Shown here in pieces: positions 46,952 through 55,990 of a stretch of DNA of 64,000 nucleotides. Position 1 is the stretch's first letter, and each line of letters opens with the position of its first letter. The position numbers and the translations under genes are program-made. Origin of the DNA: JALZMG01 sp963739975 (lineage in GTDB: Bacteria; Actinomycetota; Acidimicrobiia; Acidimicrobiales; Ilumatobacteraceae); assembly GCA_963739975.1 (NCBI GenBank), contig CAVUCK010000005.1, positions 186,001-250,000 on the forward strand. The letters are read 5' to 3'. The notes beneath the pieces were generated by a model. It saw nothing but the letters and a program-made list of their open reading frames with translations, did not search any database and had not been told where the DNA came from.

Positions 46952-48094
46952 ATGGGACGGCTGGTGTACCTCGACCACGCGGCCACGACGCCGATGCGCG
47001 AGTCGGCGGTCGCGGCGATGCTGCCGTTCCTCACCGAGCGGTTCGCCAACCCCAGCGGGTCGCACCGGTTCGCCCGTGATGCGCGGCGCGCCGTCGACGA
47101 AGCGCGCGACCGGGTGGCCGAGGTGATCGGGTGCCGGCCCGGCGAGATCGTCTTCACCGGCGGCGGGACCGAGGGCGACAACGCCGCCGTCGCCGGAGCG
47201 GTGAGCCGTCATGGCGGCCGGCCGGTCTGCCCGGCCGCCGAGCACCACGCCGTGCTGCACGTCGTCGAGCGCCACGGTGGCACGGTCGTCGCCGTCGACG
47301 CCGCCGGCGAGGTCGACCTCGATGCCCTCGACGGCGCGCTCGGCGACGATGTCGCGGCGGTCAGCGTGATGGCCGTGAACAACGAGGTCGGCACGATCTC
47401 CGACCTCACGGCCGTCTCCGACCGCGTCCATCAGCGGGCGCCGTCCGCCGTGCTGCACACCGATGCCGTGCAGGCGGCGTCGTGGCTCGATCTGCGCCAG
47501 CTCTGGCCGGCGGTCGACGCCCTCTCGTTGAGCGCCCACAAGTTCGGCGGGCCAAAGGGCGTCGGGGTGATGGCCCTGCGCGACGGGGCAGCCGTCGACG
47601 CGCTGATCGTCGGTGGTGGCCAGGAGCGCGACCGCCGCAGCGGCACCCACAACGTCGCCGGCATCGTCGCCATGGCCGAGGCGCTGGCAGCAACGGATGC
47701 CGAGCGGGCGAGCGAGGGCCCACGCATCGCCGGTCTGCGCGACCGGCTGGTCGACGGGCTGACCGACGTCGTCGACGGCGTCCGGGAGACCGTCCCTCGT
47801 GACCGCAAGATCGCCGGTTCGGCGCACGTGATGTTCGAGGGCATCGAGAGCGAGTCGTTGCTCTATCTGCTGGACGAAGCAGGGGTGTGCGCGTCGGCGG
47901 CGTCGGCCTGTGCCAGCGGGGCGATGGACCCGTCGCACGTGCTGGCGGCGATGGGCGTCGAGCGCTCGTGGGCCAACGGCGCCCTGCGGATGAGCCTCGG
48001 TCGCACGACGACCGACGGTGACGTCGACGAGGCGCTGACCGTGCTGTCGTCGGCGGTCGCCACGTTGCGCCGGCGGGCGCCCGTCGGGCGTTGA
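46952..48094 (+). CDS. iscS: Cysteine desulfurase (IscS/NifS type)
   Basis: PLP enzyme of 380 residues that mobilises sulfur from cysteine. The N-terminus is YLDHAATTP, the PLP lysine is K197 in SLSAHKFGG, and the persulfide Cys is C320 in SACASGAMDPSHVL. It lies ten bases before mnmA and so probably supplies sulfur for tRNA 2-thiouridine. The same order is found in mycobacteria. Confidence 0.93.
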   Translation: MGRLVYLDHAATTPMRESAVAAMLPFLTERFANPSGSHRFARDARRAVDEARDRVAEVIGCRPGEIVFTGGGTEGDNAAVAGAVSRHGGRPVCPAAEHHAVLHVVERHGGTVVAVDAAGEVDLDALDGALGDDVAAVSVMAVNNEVGTISDLTAVSDRVHQRAPSAVLHTDAVQAASWLDLRQLWPAVDALSLSAHKFGGPKGVGVMALRDGAAVDALIVGGGQERDRRSGTHNVAGIVAMAEALAATDAERASEGPRIAGLRDRLVDGLTDVVDGVRETVPRDRKIAGSAHVMFEGIESESLLYLLDEAGVCASAASACASGAMDPSHVLAAMGVERSWANGALRMSLGRTTTDGDVDEALTVLSSAVATLRRRAPVGR

Positions 48095-48104
48095 GGTCGA
48101 GGCG

Positions 48105-49175
48105 ATGAAGGTCATGGTCGCGATGAGCGGCGGGGTCGACTCGTCGGTCGCCGCGGCCCTGCTGGTCGGCGACGGCCACGACGTCGTCGGGGTCACCATG
48201 CGGCTGTGGGGCGGCGAGAGCGACACGGGCTGCTGCAGCGTCGCCGACGTCGACGACGCCCGACGGGTCGCCGACCAGCTCGGCATCGAGCACCACGTCT
48301 TCAACTTCACGGAGGACTTCGACCGCCACGTCGTCGACCCGTACGTCGCCGACCACGCCAGCGGGGTGACGCCCAACCCGTGCGTCGAGTGCAACCGCTG
48401 GATCAAGTTCGACCGCCTGGCCGAGCGGGCGGCGCTGCTCGGCTTCGACGCCGTCGCCACCGGTCACCACGCCCGGGTCGAGGCACGGGACGGAGGTTGG
48501 GCGCTGCGCCGCGGCGCCGATCGGCGCAAAGACCAGAGCTACGTCGTGCACATGCTCGGCCAGGACGAACTGGCGACCACGCGGTTCCCGGTCGGGGTGT
48601 TCCCGGACAAGGCCGCCGTGCGGGCGATGGCCACCGCGCTCAGGCTGCGGACAGCGGCCAAGCCCGACAGCCAGGACGTGTGCTTCATCACGTCCACCGG
48701 AGGGCGGGACTCCTTCCTGCGCCGGCGGATCGACGTCCACCCGGCGGCCGTGGTCGATTCGACGGGCCGAGCCGTCGGTGTCGTCGACGCCGTCGAGCTC
48801 GTCACCCTCGGCCAGCGCAGGGGCCTGGGGCTGCCCGGCGGCGGCCCGAAGCGCTACGTCGTCGACGTCGATCGCACCGCCGGCACCGTGACGCTCGGCG
48901 ACGACGACGCGCTGCGGCGCCCCGAGCTCCTCGTCGACCGCGTCACCTGGGTCGACCAGCCGATCACCGGTGGCGTGTTGGTGCAGTGCTCGGCGCACGG
49001 TTCGCCGGCGCCCGCGCAGCTGTCGATCGACGGTGACGCCGTTCTCGTCGAGTGGGTCGCTCCGCAGCGCCAGGTCGCGCCGGGCCAGAGCGTCGTGTTC
49101 TACGACCTCACCGACCAGTTCGTGCTCGGCGGTGGGATCGCCGTCAGGGCAGCCGGCGACGCCGGGCCTCGCTGA
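48105..49175 (+). CDS. mnmA: tRNA-specific 2-thiouridylase
   Basis: ATP-dependent enzyme of 356 residues that thiolates U34 of Lys, Glu and Gln tRNAs. The PP-loop SGGVDSS is at 8-14. The catalytic cysteines are C93 (TPNPCVECNRWIKF) and C193 (SQDVCFI). Length and C-terminal barrel are normal. It overlaps the convergent membrane gene by 32 bp. Confidence 0.95.
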   Translation: MKVMVAMSGGVDSSVAAALLVGDGHDVVGVTMRLWGGESDTGCCSVADVDDARRVADQLGIEHHVFNFTEDFDRHVVDPYVADHASGVTPNPCVECNRWIKFDRLAERAALLGFDAVATGHHARVEARDGGWALRRGADRRKDQSYVVHMLGQDELATTRFPVGVFPDKAAVRAMATALRLRTAAKPDSQDVCFITSTGGRDSFLRRRIDVHPAAVVDSTGRAVGVVDAVELVTLGQRRGLGLPGGGPKRYVVDVDRTAGTVTLGDDDALRRPELLVDRVTWVDQPITGGVLVQCSAHGSPAPAQLSIDGDAVLVEWVAPQRQVAPGQSVVFYDLTDQFVLGGGIAVRAAGDAGPR

Positions 49176-50007
49176 TCACGGCGCCGGGGCGCGTCGGCGA
49201 GACGAGCAACGTGGACGCGGTGATGGGTCGACCTCGACCTTCACCGGGCCGGCGGGCCAGCGTGGCCGTCGCCGGCTCGTCGAGCACGATCTCGACAGCC
49301 AGCCCAGGCGTCGGTCCGGTCAGGTCGGCTGCCCCGGCGGCGGTGCCCGCGCCGAGGTCGTTCGGGGTCACGGCGACGATCCGCCGGCGCGGGAGCATCA
49401 GCGTCTCGTCCAGCACGACCGGGTCGTGGACGACGAGCCCCGCCGGCACGAACACCAGCCAGCGCCGGGTCAGTTGGTGCCAGCGGCGGGGGAGCGTCAG
49501 CGCCCCGCCGACGGCGAGCAGCACCGCCGGCACGGCGACGACCCAGGCCGCCGCAGCCACGGCCAACGGTGCGGCGATCAGCGCCGCCACCCAGACCACC
49601 CAGGTCACGACGCAGGCGGCAAGGAAGCCGAGCGGCGGACGCAGCCCGAAGCGGCGCTCGTCGCCGTAGGCCGAGGCCTGCACGTACGGGCGGCCGACCT
49701 CCGCCGACGTGACGAGCAGGGCGGCGATGCACGCCGGCAACCCGAGGACCAGACCGTCGTCGGGCCCGCCACCGAACATCAGGACCGTGACGGTCGCCGC
49801 GATGGCGCCGGGAACCACGGCCCGCAGCAGCGTCAGGGTGACCACCGACGGAACGACCAACGCGACGGCTCCGGCCGCCCACCCGATCCACGCGCCGACC
49901 ACGGCGACCACCGCCACCGCGCCGCTGCGTCCGTCGACGGCGTCGCCGACCGCCCGGCCGCCGATCACTGCCACGGCCAGCCACGCCAGCCGGGCGCCCC
50001 AGATCAT
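49144..50007 (-). CDS. Hypothetical membrane protein with a C-terminal PH-like region
   Basis: I do not recognise a named family. About 287 residues: five to six hydrophobic helices in the first 180, including AVVAVVGAWIGWAAGAVALV and FLAACVVTWVVWVAALIAAP. A soluble beta-rich domain follows, beginning WLVFVPAGLVVHDPVVLDET, which resembles the PH-like domains attached to actinobacterial membrane proteins. ATG 50007 starts directly at a membrane helix; ATG 50061 is an alternative. It lies convergent to mnmA and divergent from the MetE-like gene. Confidence 0.7.
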   Translation of the reverse strand: MIWGARLAWLAVAVIGGRAVGDAVDGRSGAVAVVAVVGAWIGWAAGAVALVVPSVVTLTLLRAVVPGAIAATVTVLMFGGGPDDGLVLGLPACIAALLVTSAEVGRPYVQASAYGDERRFGLRPPLGFLAACVVTWVVWVAALIAAPLAVAAAAWVVAVPAVLLAVGGALTLPRRWHQLTRRWLVFVPAGLVVHDPVVLDETLMLPRRRIVAVTPNDLGAGTAAGAADLTGPTPGLAVEIVLDEPATATLARRPGEGRGRPITASTLLVSPTRPGAVISEARRRRLP

Positions 50008-50155
50008 GACGGCGCCGAGCACGCAGGAAGGATGGCCGACGGTCGACCCGGCGCGGCGCATCGATCCGTGGCTGGCGAAGCTGCTGGAGTAGAACGTTCG
50101 GAACGCCTTCCTCGGGCGAGGGGGCGGACGAGGAGGACGGAGCGAGAGGGAACGT

Positions 50156-51238
50156 GTGGCGATGGCCGAAACGCTGATCGACGAGTCCCGCGTGGGCGCG
50201 GCCGATCGACCGTCTCGCCGGCCTCCGGCGATCGGTGGAGCGCTGCGACCGGGGGCGACGGTCGGCGTCGGCAGCCTGCCGCACCGGTCGGTGCGCGACG
50301 CGGTCTCGTTCGCCCTGCGCGAGTACGACGTCCCGACCGTTCCGTCGCTGCCGCGGCGGTCACCGGCCGAGGGGATGATCGCCCAGGCCGTCGTCGGGAT
50401 CCCAGGCATCCGGCCGGGACAGTACGGCAGCATCGCCGTCGACCGGGCTGCGATCGACCCGACGGCGGCGATCACCTGCGACCTCGGCGGCGACGCGTTC
50501 GCCTCGCTGCGCGGGTTCCTGTGCACGGCCAGCAGCCGTGACCTGCGGGGTCCGGTGAAGTGGCAGTTCGTCGGTCCGGTCACGCTCGGGGTGGCGTTGA
50601 CGCGGGCCGGCATCCCGGCCGGCACGGCGTTCGCCGTCGCCGTGCGCTCGGTGCGCGCCCACCTGGCGGCGATCACGGACGCCGTCGCCGTCGCCCTGCC
50701 CGAGTCGCCGCAGCTGGTCTGGCTCGACGAGCCGTGGTTCGGCCAGCTGATGCACCCCGGGTTCCCGATCGCCCCCGACCCGGCGATCGACCTGCTGTCG
50801 AGCGCGATGGCCGGGGTGCAGCCGATGGCAACGGTTGGCGTGCACTGCTGTGCCGAGTCCGTCGACATCGCCTCCCTGCTCGCCGCCGGCCCGGACGTGC
50901 TGTCGATCCCGGTGCACAGCCAGCTGATCTCCGTCGCCGGTTACCTGGTGCGGTTCCTCGAGGCCGGCGGGTGCATCGCCTGGGGAGCTGTTCCCACGGA
51001 CCGTCCGATCCCGGCGACCAGCGACCGCTTGTGGCGGCGGTTGTCCGACGTGTGGTGCGAGCTGGTGCGCCGGGGGTGCGACCCGACGTTGCTGCGCCAG
51101 CGCAGCCTGCTCACCGCGCATTGCGGTCTCGGGCTGCACACGCCATCCGTCGCCGATCGCGTCGGTCGGCTGCTGCGCGAGATCGGCCGCCGCGTCAACG
51201 ACCAGGCGGCCGTCACCCGCTACACCATCGGAGCGTGA
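50156..51238 (+). CDS. MetE C-terminal-like (UROD/MetE barrel) protein
   Basis: The 360-residue protein is similar to the C-terminal barrel of cobalamin-independent methionine synthase. GVGSLPHRS opens the barrel, VGVHCCAESVD and LLTAHCGLGLHTP could hold zinc, and WLDEPWFGQLM lies at the active site. The N-terminal MetE half is missing, so it may be a different methyltransferase. The mycobacterial homologue also lies between mnmA and ligA. GAGAGGGAAC precedes GTG 50156. Its stop starts a chain of micro-ORFs leading to ligA. Confidence 0.82.
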   Translation: MAMAETLIDESRVGAADRPSRRPPAIGGALRPGATVGVGSLPHRSVRDAVSFALREYDVPTVPSLPRRSPAEGMIAQAVVGIPGIRPGQYGSIAVDRAAIDPTAAITCDLGGDAFASLRGFLCTASSRDLRGPVKWQFVGPVTLGVALTRAGIPAGTAFAVAVRSVRAHLAAITDAVAVALPESPQLVWLDEPWFGQLMHPGFPIAPDPAIDLLSSAMAGVQPMATVGVHCCAESVDIASLLAAGPDVLSIPVHSQLISVAGYLVRFLEAGGCIAWGAVPTDRPIPATSDRLWRRLSDVWCELVRRGCDPTLLRQRSLLTAHCGLGLHTPSVADRVGRLLREIGRRVNDQAAVTRYTIGA

Positions 51239-51303
51239 GCGAGCGTCGGGGCCGACGACAGACGGCCCGGCCTGGGTGGGCGAGCGAACAGGCAGCTACG
51301 TGA
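51235..51303 (+). other. Micro-ORF linking the MetE-like gene to the 104-bp array
   Basis: A 22-codon frame. Its GTG overlaps the MetE-like stop (GTGA at 51235-51238), and its TGA overlaps the GTG of the first 104-bp unit (51300-51303). It begins GTGAGCGAGCG like the family B and C units. Confidence 0.5.
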
Positions 51304-51823
51304 GCGAGCGAGTCGTCGAGCGAGCGAATCATCAGGCACGGTCTTCGGCTCATTGGTGCATCAGCTCTACGTGTGATCCGTCGAATGACGTCAGGGTGCG
51401 CCAATGAGCGAGCGAGTCTTCGAGCGAGCGAATCATCAGGCACGGTCTTCGGCTCATTGGTGCACCAGCTCTACGTGTGATCCGTCGAATGACGCCAGGG
51501 TGCGCCAATGAGCGAGCGAGTCTTCGAGCGAGCGAATCATCAGGCACGGTCTTCGGCTCATTGGTGCACCAGCTCTACGTGTGATCCGTCGAATGACGTC
51601 AGGGTGCGCCAATGAGCGAGCGAGTCTTCGAGCGAGCGAATCATCAGGCACGGTCTTCGGCTCATTGGTGCACCAGCTCTACGTGTGATCCGTCGAATGA
51701 CGCCAGGGTGCGCCAATGAGCGAGCGAGTCTTCGAGCGAGCGAATCATCAGGCACGGTCTTCGGCTCATTGGTGCACCAGCTCTACGTGTGATCCGTCGA
51801 ATGACGCCAGGGTGCGCCAATGA
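51300..51823 (+). repeat. Five-copy 104-bp tandem array of coupled micro-ORFs leading into ligA (family C)
   Basis: Units start at 51300 (GTG), 51404, 51508, 51612 and 51716 (ATG). Each is a 35-codon frame whose TGA overlaps the next ATG as ATGA, and the last overlaps the ligA start at 51820. Copies differ at a few positions (for example GACGTC versus GACGCC), which argues against a simple assembly duplication. Within each unit GCTCATTGGTGC pairs with GGTGCGCCAATGAGC at the following start codon. Confidence 0.9.
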
Positions 51824-53859
51824 GCGAGGCAGACCAGATCGACGTTGCCGAGCGGATGGCGGCGCTCAGCGCCCTCGTCGCCTACCACAACCAGCGCTAC
51901 CACCAGCAGGACGACCCGGAGATCTCCGACGCCGACTTCGACCTCCTGGCGCGGGAGCTGCGCGAGTTGGAGGCGCAGCACCCGGAGCTCGTCGGCCCGC
52001 TCGCCGCCGGCGACCAGGTGGGAGCGGCGCCGAGCACGCTGTTCGCCCCGGTGGTGCACTCCGTGCCGATGATGAGCCTGGACAACGCGATGACCGCCGA
52101 CGAGCTGCGGGCGTGGGGGGCGCGAGTCACGAAGGGGTTGCCCGACGAGCCGATCCGGTACGTGTGCGAGCTGAAGATCGACGGCGTCGCCATGAGCGTC
52201 CGCTACGAGCGCGGTCGGTACGTGCAGGCGGCGACGCGCGGCGACGGGCGGGTCGGCGAGGACGTCACGGCGAACGTTGCGACGATCGGCGCCGTGCCCC
52301 AGCGGCTGCGCGGCGACGATGTCCCGGACGTGTTGGAGGTGCGCGGCGAGGTGTACCTGCCGGTGACCAGCTTCGAGCGGATGAACGACGAGGCCGAGGC
52401 GGCCGGCGGTCGGCTGTTCGTCAACCCCCGCAACGCGGCTGCCGGCAGCCTGCGCCAGAAGGACCCGGCGATCACGGCGAAGCGCGACCTGTCGTTCTGG
52501 GTGTACCAGCTCGGCGAGGTGCGCGGTGGCCCCGAGCTGGAAGGTCATCGCGAGGCGCTCGACCTCCTCGACCGGCTCGGGCTGCCCGTCAACCCCGAGA
52601 CCGTCGTGGCCGACGACCTCGAGACCGTCGTCGAGCTGTGTCGGGATCGGGAGGCCCACCGCCACGACCTCGGGTACGAGATCGACGGTGTCGTCGTCAA
52701 GGTCGACGACGTGGACCAGCGCGACCGGCTGGGATCGACGTCCCGGGCGCCGCGCTGGGCGATCGCCTACAAGTTCCCGCCGGAGGAGCGCACGACCGAG
52801 CTGCGCGACATCCAGGTCTCCATCGGCCGGACCGGCCGGGCCACCCCGTTCGCCATGCTCGAGCCGGTGTTCGTCGGCGGGTCGACCGTCGGCGTCGCCA
52901 CGCTGCACAACGAGGACCAGGTGCGGGCCAAGGACGTGCGGCCCGGCGACACGGTGATCGTGCGCAAGGCCGGCGACGTCATCCCGGAGGTCGTCGGTCC
53001 GGTGCTCTCGATGCGACCGAAGGGCTCGCGGCCCTGGCAGTTCCCGACGACGTGCCCGTGCCCCCTCGGCAGCACGCTGGTGCGCCTGGAGGGCGAGGCC
53101 GACACCCGATGCGTCGAGCCGGCCTGCCCGTTCCAGCGCGACCAGCGGGTGATCTACTTCGCCTCGCGCGGGGCGATGGACATCGAGGGACTCGGGGAGC
53201 GCACCGTCGGCCAGCTGACCGCGACCGGTCTGGTCAGTGACGCCGCCGACCTGTACGGCCTGACCGGCGAGCAGTTGCTGACGCTCGAGGGCTTCGCCGC
53301 GATCAGCGCCGACAAGCTGCTCGGGGCGATCGACGCCTCCCGCCAGCGCCCGCTGCCGCGCCTGCTGACGGCGCTCGGGATCAAGCACCTCGGCCCGGCC
53401 GCGGCGCAGGCGCTGGCCGCCCACTTCGGAACCCTCGACGCGATCATGGCGGCGTCGGACGATGAGCTGGCCGCCGTCGCCGGGCTCGGCCCGATCATCG
53501 CCCGGTCGATCGCCGCCTGGTTCGGCCTCGACAGCAACCGGGCCTTCGTCGAGCGGCTGCGCGCCGCCGGCGTCGACTTCGGGGTCGTGCCCGAGCCGGT
53601 CGAGGTCGGGCCACAGGTCCTGGCCGGGAAGGCGGTGGTCGTCACGGGGACGCTGGCGGGATGGTCGCGGGAGGAGGCGGCGGCCGAGGTCGTGGCCCGA
53701 GGGGGCACCAGTCCGGGCAGCGTGAGCGCCAAGACCTACGCCCTGGTCGCCGGCGACAACCCCGGCGCCAGCAAGGTGACCAAGGCCGAGGCGGCCGGCG
53801 TCCCGATCATCGACGAAGCCGCCTTCACCCGCCTCCTCGAGACCGGCGAGATCGGCTGA
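51820..53859 (+). CDS. ligA: NAD+-dependent DNA ligase
   Basis: Essential replicative ligase of 679 residues. Domain Ia has YHQQDDPEISDADFD, the adenylated lysine is K119 in ELKIDG, then follow the OB fold, a four-Cys zinc finger (CPCPLG to CVEPACPF, about 411-434), a helix-hairpin-helix region and a C-terminal BRCT domain. The length is normal. ATG 51820 overlaps the last micro-ORF stop of the 104-bp array, so its translation may depend on ribosomes passing along that array. Confidence 0.97.
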   Translation: MSEADQIDVAERMAALSALVAYHNQRYHQQDDPEISDADFDLLARELRELEAQHPELVGPLAAGDQVGAAPSTLFAPVVHSVPMMSLDNAMTADELRAWGARVTKGLPDEPIRYVCELKIDGVAMSVRYERGRYVQAATRGDGRVGEDVTANVATIGAVPQRLRGDDVPDVLEVRGEVYLPVTSFERMNDEAEAAGGRLFVNPRNAAAGSLRQKDPAITAKRDLSFWVYQLGEVRGGPELEGHREALDLLDRLGLPVNPETVVADDLETVVELCRDREAHRHDLGYEIDGVVVKVDDVDQRDRLGSTSRAPRWAIAYKFPPEERTTELRDIQVSIGRTGRATPFAMLEPVFVGGSTVGVATLHNEDQVRAKDVRPGDTVIVRKAGDVIPEVVGPVLSMRPKGSRPWQFPTTCPCPLGSTLVRLEGEADTRCVEPACPFQRDQRVIYFASRGAMDIEGLGERTVGQLTATGLVSDAADLYGLTGEQLLTLEGFAAISADKLLGAIDASRQRPLPRLLTALGIKHLGPAAAQALAAHFGTLDAIMAASDDELAAVAGLGPIIARSIAAWFGLDSNRAFVERLRAAGVDFGVVPEPVEVGPQVLAGKAVVVTGTLAGWSREEAAAEVVARGGTSPGSVSAKTYALVAGDNPGASKVTKAEAAGVPIIDEAAFTRLLETGEIG

Positions 53860-53868
53860 GGGCGGCTG

Positions 53869-53945
53869 AGGGCTCGCTTCGCTCGCTGGGTCGGGCACGG
53901 CCGACCTGACCATTCACCCTCGCTGCGGTCCGGGGCCAAAGCATC
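53869..53945 (-). repeat. Repeat family A, reverse copy after ligA
   Basis: Begins GGCTCGCTTCGCTCGCTGGG a few bases past the ligA stop and ends in CGGGGCCAAAGC. In its own orientation it follows a stop codon, as do the copies after the thiolase and glpX genes. Confidence 0.7.
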
Positions 53946-53967
53946 GGCCGCCGTACAGTGCCGCGCC

Positions 53968-54618
53968 ATGCCCGAGCTGACCGCCGACGAAGTGCTGACC
54001 ACGACCCGCGCCGTGCGCAAACGGCTGGACGTCGGGCGGCCGGTCGACCCCGAGCTGATCCGCCAGTGCGTCGCCGCCGCGCTGCAGGCGCCGTCGGGCA
54101 GCAACAACCTCACGATGCAGTTCGTCGTGGTCACCGACGCCGAGAAGCGGGCGGCGATCGGCGACGTCTACCGGCAGTGCTACGACATCTACAAGAGCCT
54201 CGACGGCGTGTACGTGGGTTCGATCGTCAAGCCGACGGAGCCGGAGCGGGCCCAGCAGCGGCGCGTCCAGACGTCCGCCGACTACCTCGGCGAGCACATG
54301 GGCGAGTCGCCGGCGCTGGTCATCGCCTGCACCGCCGGGCGCACCGACGGCCAGCCGGCAATGGTCTCGGCGGCGGCGCTCGCCAACGTCCTGCCGGCGA
54401 CGTGGAGCTTCATGCTCGCCGCCCGCGCCCGTGGCCTCGGAACGGCGTGGACGACCGTCCACCTGATGATGGAACAGCAGGTCGCCGACATCGTCGGCAT
54501 CCCCTTCGACCAGGTGCAGCAGGTGTGCCTCACGCCGATCGCCCACACCGTCGGCACCGACTTCAAGCCGGCGATGCGCCCCGACCCCGACACCGTCATC
54601 CACTGGGACGCCTGGTAG
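53968..54618 (+). CDS. Nitroreductase-family protein
   Basis: This 216-residue FMN-dependent oxidoreductase has the N-terminal TRAVRKRLDVGRPV phosphate-binding Arg cluster, then ALQAPSGSNNLTMQF, and GLGTAWTTVHL near the C-terminus. Natural substrates of the family range from quinones to nitroaromatics; none can be assigned. It stands alone between ligA and the family A array. Confidence 0.88.
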   Translation: MPELTADEVLTTTRAVRKRLDVGRPVDPELIRQCVAAALQAPSGSNNLTMQFVVVTDAEKRAAIGDVYRQCYDIYKSLDGVYVGSIVKPTEPERAQQRRVQTSADYLGEHMGESPALVIACTAGRTDGQPAMVSAAALANVLPATWSFMLAARARGLGTAWTTVHLMMEQQVADIVGIPFDQVQQVCLTPIAHTVGTDFKPAMRPDPDTVIHWDAW

Positions 54619-54649
54619 GCGCCCTGCAACGGCGCGTAGATCCCTCGTG

Positions 54650-55185
54650 CGCGGTTCGGCCCCCGACCGCAGTGGGCGTGAATGGTCAGGTCGGCCTTGC
54701 CCGGCCCAGGCCGAGGAGCGGAGTCTTCGGAGCGACTGAGGCCATCGAGCTCGGCCGTGCGCGTTCGGCCCCCGACCGCAGTGGGCGTGAATGGTCAGGT
54801 CGGCCTTGCCCGGCCGAGGCCGAGGAGCGGAGTCTTCGGAGCGACTGAGGCCATCGAGCTGGGCCGTGCGCGGTTCGGCCCCCGACCGCAGTGGGCGTGA
54901 GTGGTCAGGTCGGCCTTGCCCGGCCCAGGCCGAGGAGCGGAGTCTTCGGAGCGACTGAGGCCATCGAGCTGGGCCGTGCGCGGTTCGGCCCCCGACCGCA
55001 GTGGGCGTGAGTGGTCAGGTCGGCCTTGCCCGGCCCAGGCCGAGGAGCGGAGTCTTCGGAGCGACTGAGGCCATCGAGCTGGGCCGTGCGCGGTTCGGCC
55101 CCCGACCGCAGTGGGCGTGAGTGGTCAGGTCGGCCTTGCCCGGCCCAGGCCGAGGAGCGGAGTCTTCGGAGCGACTGAGGCCATT
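54650..55185 (+). repeat. Five-copy 110-bp tandem array of repeat family A
   Basis: Units with TTCGGCCCCCGACCGCAGTG at 54655, 54764, 54874, 54984 and 55094 (period 109-110) fill the 565-bp gap between the nitroreductase and the convergent membrane-anchored gene. Each contains a GGTCGGCCTTGCCCGGCC hairpin and GAGCGGAGTCTTCGGAGCGA. On the minus strand each holds a short frame beginning MASVAPKTPLLGLG, and the outermost shares TAATG with the stop at 55184. Confidence 0.9.
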
Positions 55186-55789
55186 AGATGACGACGAAGC
55201 TCCACCCGTAGGAGCGGGCGGCGTCACGTCCTTCGGCGGTGCGCCAGTACGTGACGATCACGTCGTGCGACCCGGGATCGAACGAGTCGATGCCGGTCCC
55301 CGGTGCTGGGCGGAAGCTCAGCGTGCCGTTGCCTGGCTCGAAGATCGCTCCGGGAGGCACGTCGACCTGTTGGCCCGGCTCGGCATCGAGCGGCGCCAGC
55401 TGGTCGAGCCGGATCGTCTCCAGCGCCACGCCGTCGATGGTCAGCTGACCCTCGTAGCCCTCGGCGAGATCGACCACGACGTTGGTCTGCTGCAGCACCT
55501 GCTCGGCGTCGGGGGTGGGCGCGATCTCCTCGATGGCGCTCGGGAGATCCGTGACCTCGTCGCCGGTGACCGAGCGCAGCACGCCCAGCGCGATCAACAC
55601 GAGGCCGATGGCGAGCGCCAAGCTGATCAGCAGCAGCTCGCGGTTGAGCCGCCGCCGAGGGGGTGGCGGCGGGGGTTCCGCGTCGGCGCCGTCGTCGACG
55701 GCGACGCTCGTGCCCGCACTCACGACGGGCGAGTTGTCCGGACCGTCGTGCGGTTCGGCGTCGCCTTCGGCGTTCACAGATCCCATCAT
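55184..55789 (-). CDS. Hypothetical membrane-anchored protein
   Basis: A product of about 201 residues of unknown family. It has an acidic, then Pro-rich cytoplasmic N-terminus, one membrane helix (LLLISLALAIGLVLIALGVL) and an outside domain of about 130 residues, beta-rich, with VVVDLAEGYEGQLTIDG and VIVTYWRTAEGRDAARSY. ATG 55789 or 55786 can serve as start; ATG 55819 is also possible. It is divergent from the PASTA kinase and may act with it at the envelope, which is inference from position. Confidence 0.7.
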   Translation of the reverse strand: MMGSVNAEGDAEPHDGPDNSPVVSAGTSVAVDDGADAEPPPPPPRRRLNRELLLISLALAIGLVLIALGVLRSVTGDEVTDLPSAIEEIAPTPDAEQVLQQTNVVVDLAEGYEGQLTIDGVALETIRLDQLAPLDAEPGQQVDVPPGAIFEPGNGTLSFRPAPGTGIDSFDPGSHDVIVTYWRTAEGRDAARSYGWSFVVI

Positions 55790-55879
55790 GCCGGGGTGTG
55801 GGCTCGTCGTTGCCACCATCCACGGGACCCCCGGCGGTAATTTCTTCACCGGCACCACCGATGGTGCCGACCCATCACG

Positions 55880-55990
55880 ATGAGCGCCGGCGACCCCACC
55901 AACCCCAGCGGAACGCGCCGTGGTCTCGTCGGGCGCGTCTTCGCCGACCGCTACCGGGTGACGCGTGTGGCGTCGGCGGGCGCCGAGCGC
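55880..55990 (+). pseudogene. Out-of-frame N-terminus of the PASTA kinase
   Basis: ATG 55880 opens LVGRVFADRYRVTRVASAGA, the normal beginning of a Ser/Thr kinase domain including the glycine-loop region. Near 55980-55985 an extra base (GCCGAGC for an expected GCCAGC) throws the frame. The remainder continues in the frame of 55965-58430. Confidence 0.65.

Noticed and set aside
51300..51823. CRISPR array
   Set aside because: The units are tandem copies of 104 bp without unique spacers, as are the 68-bp and 110-bp arrays, and no cas genes are present.
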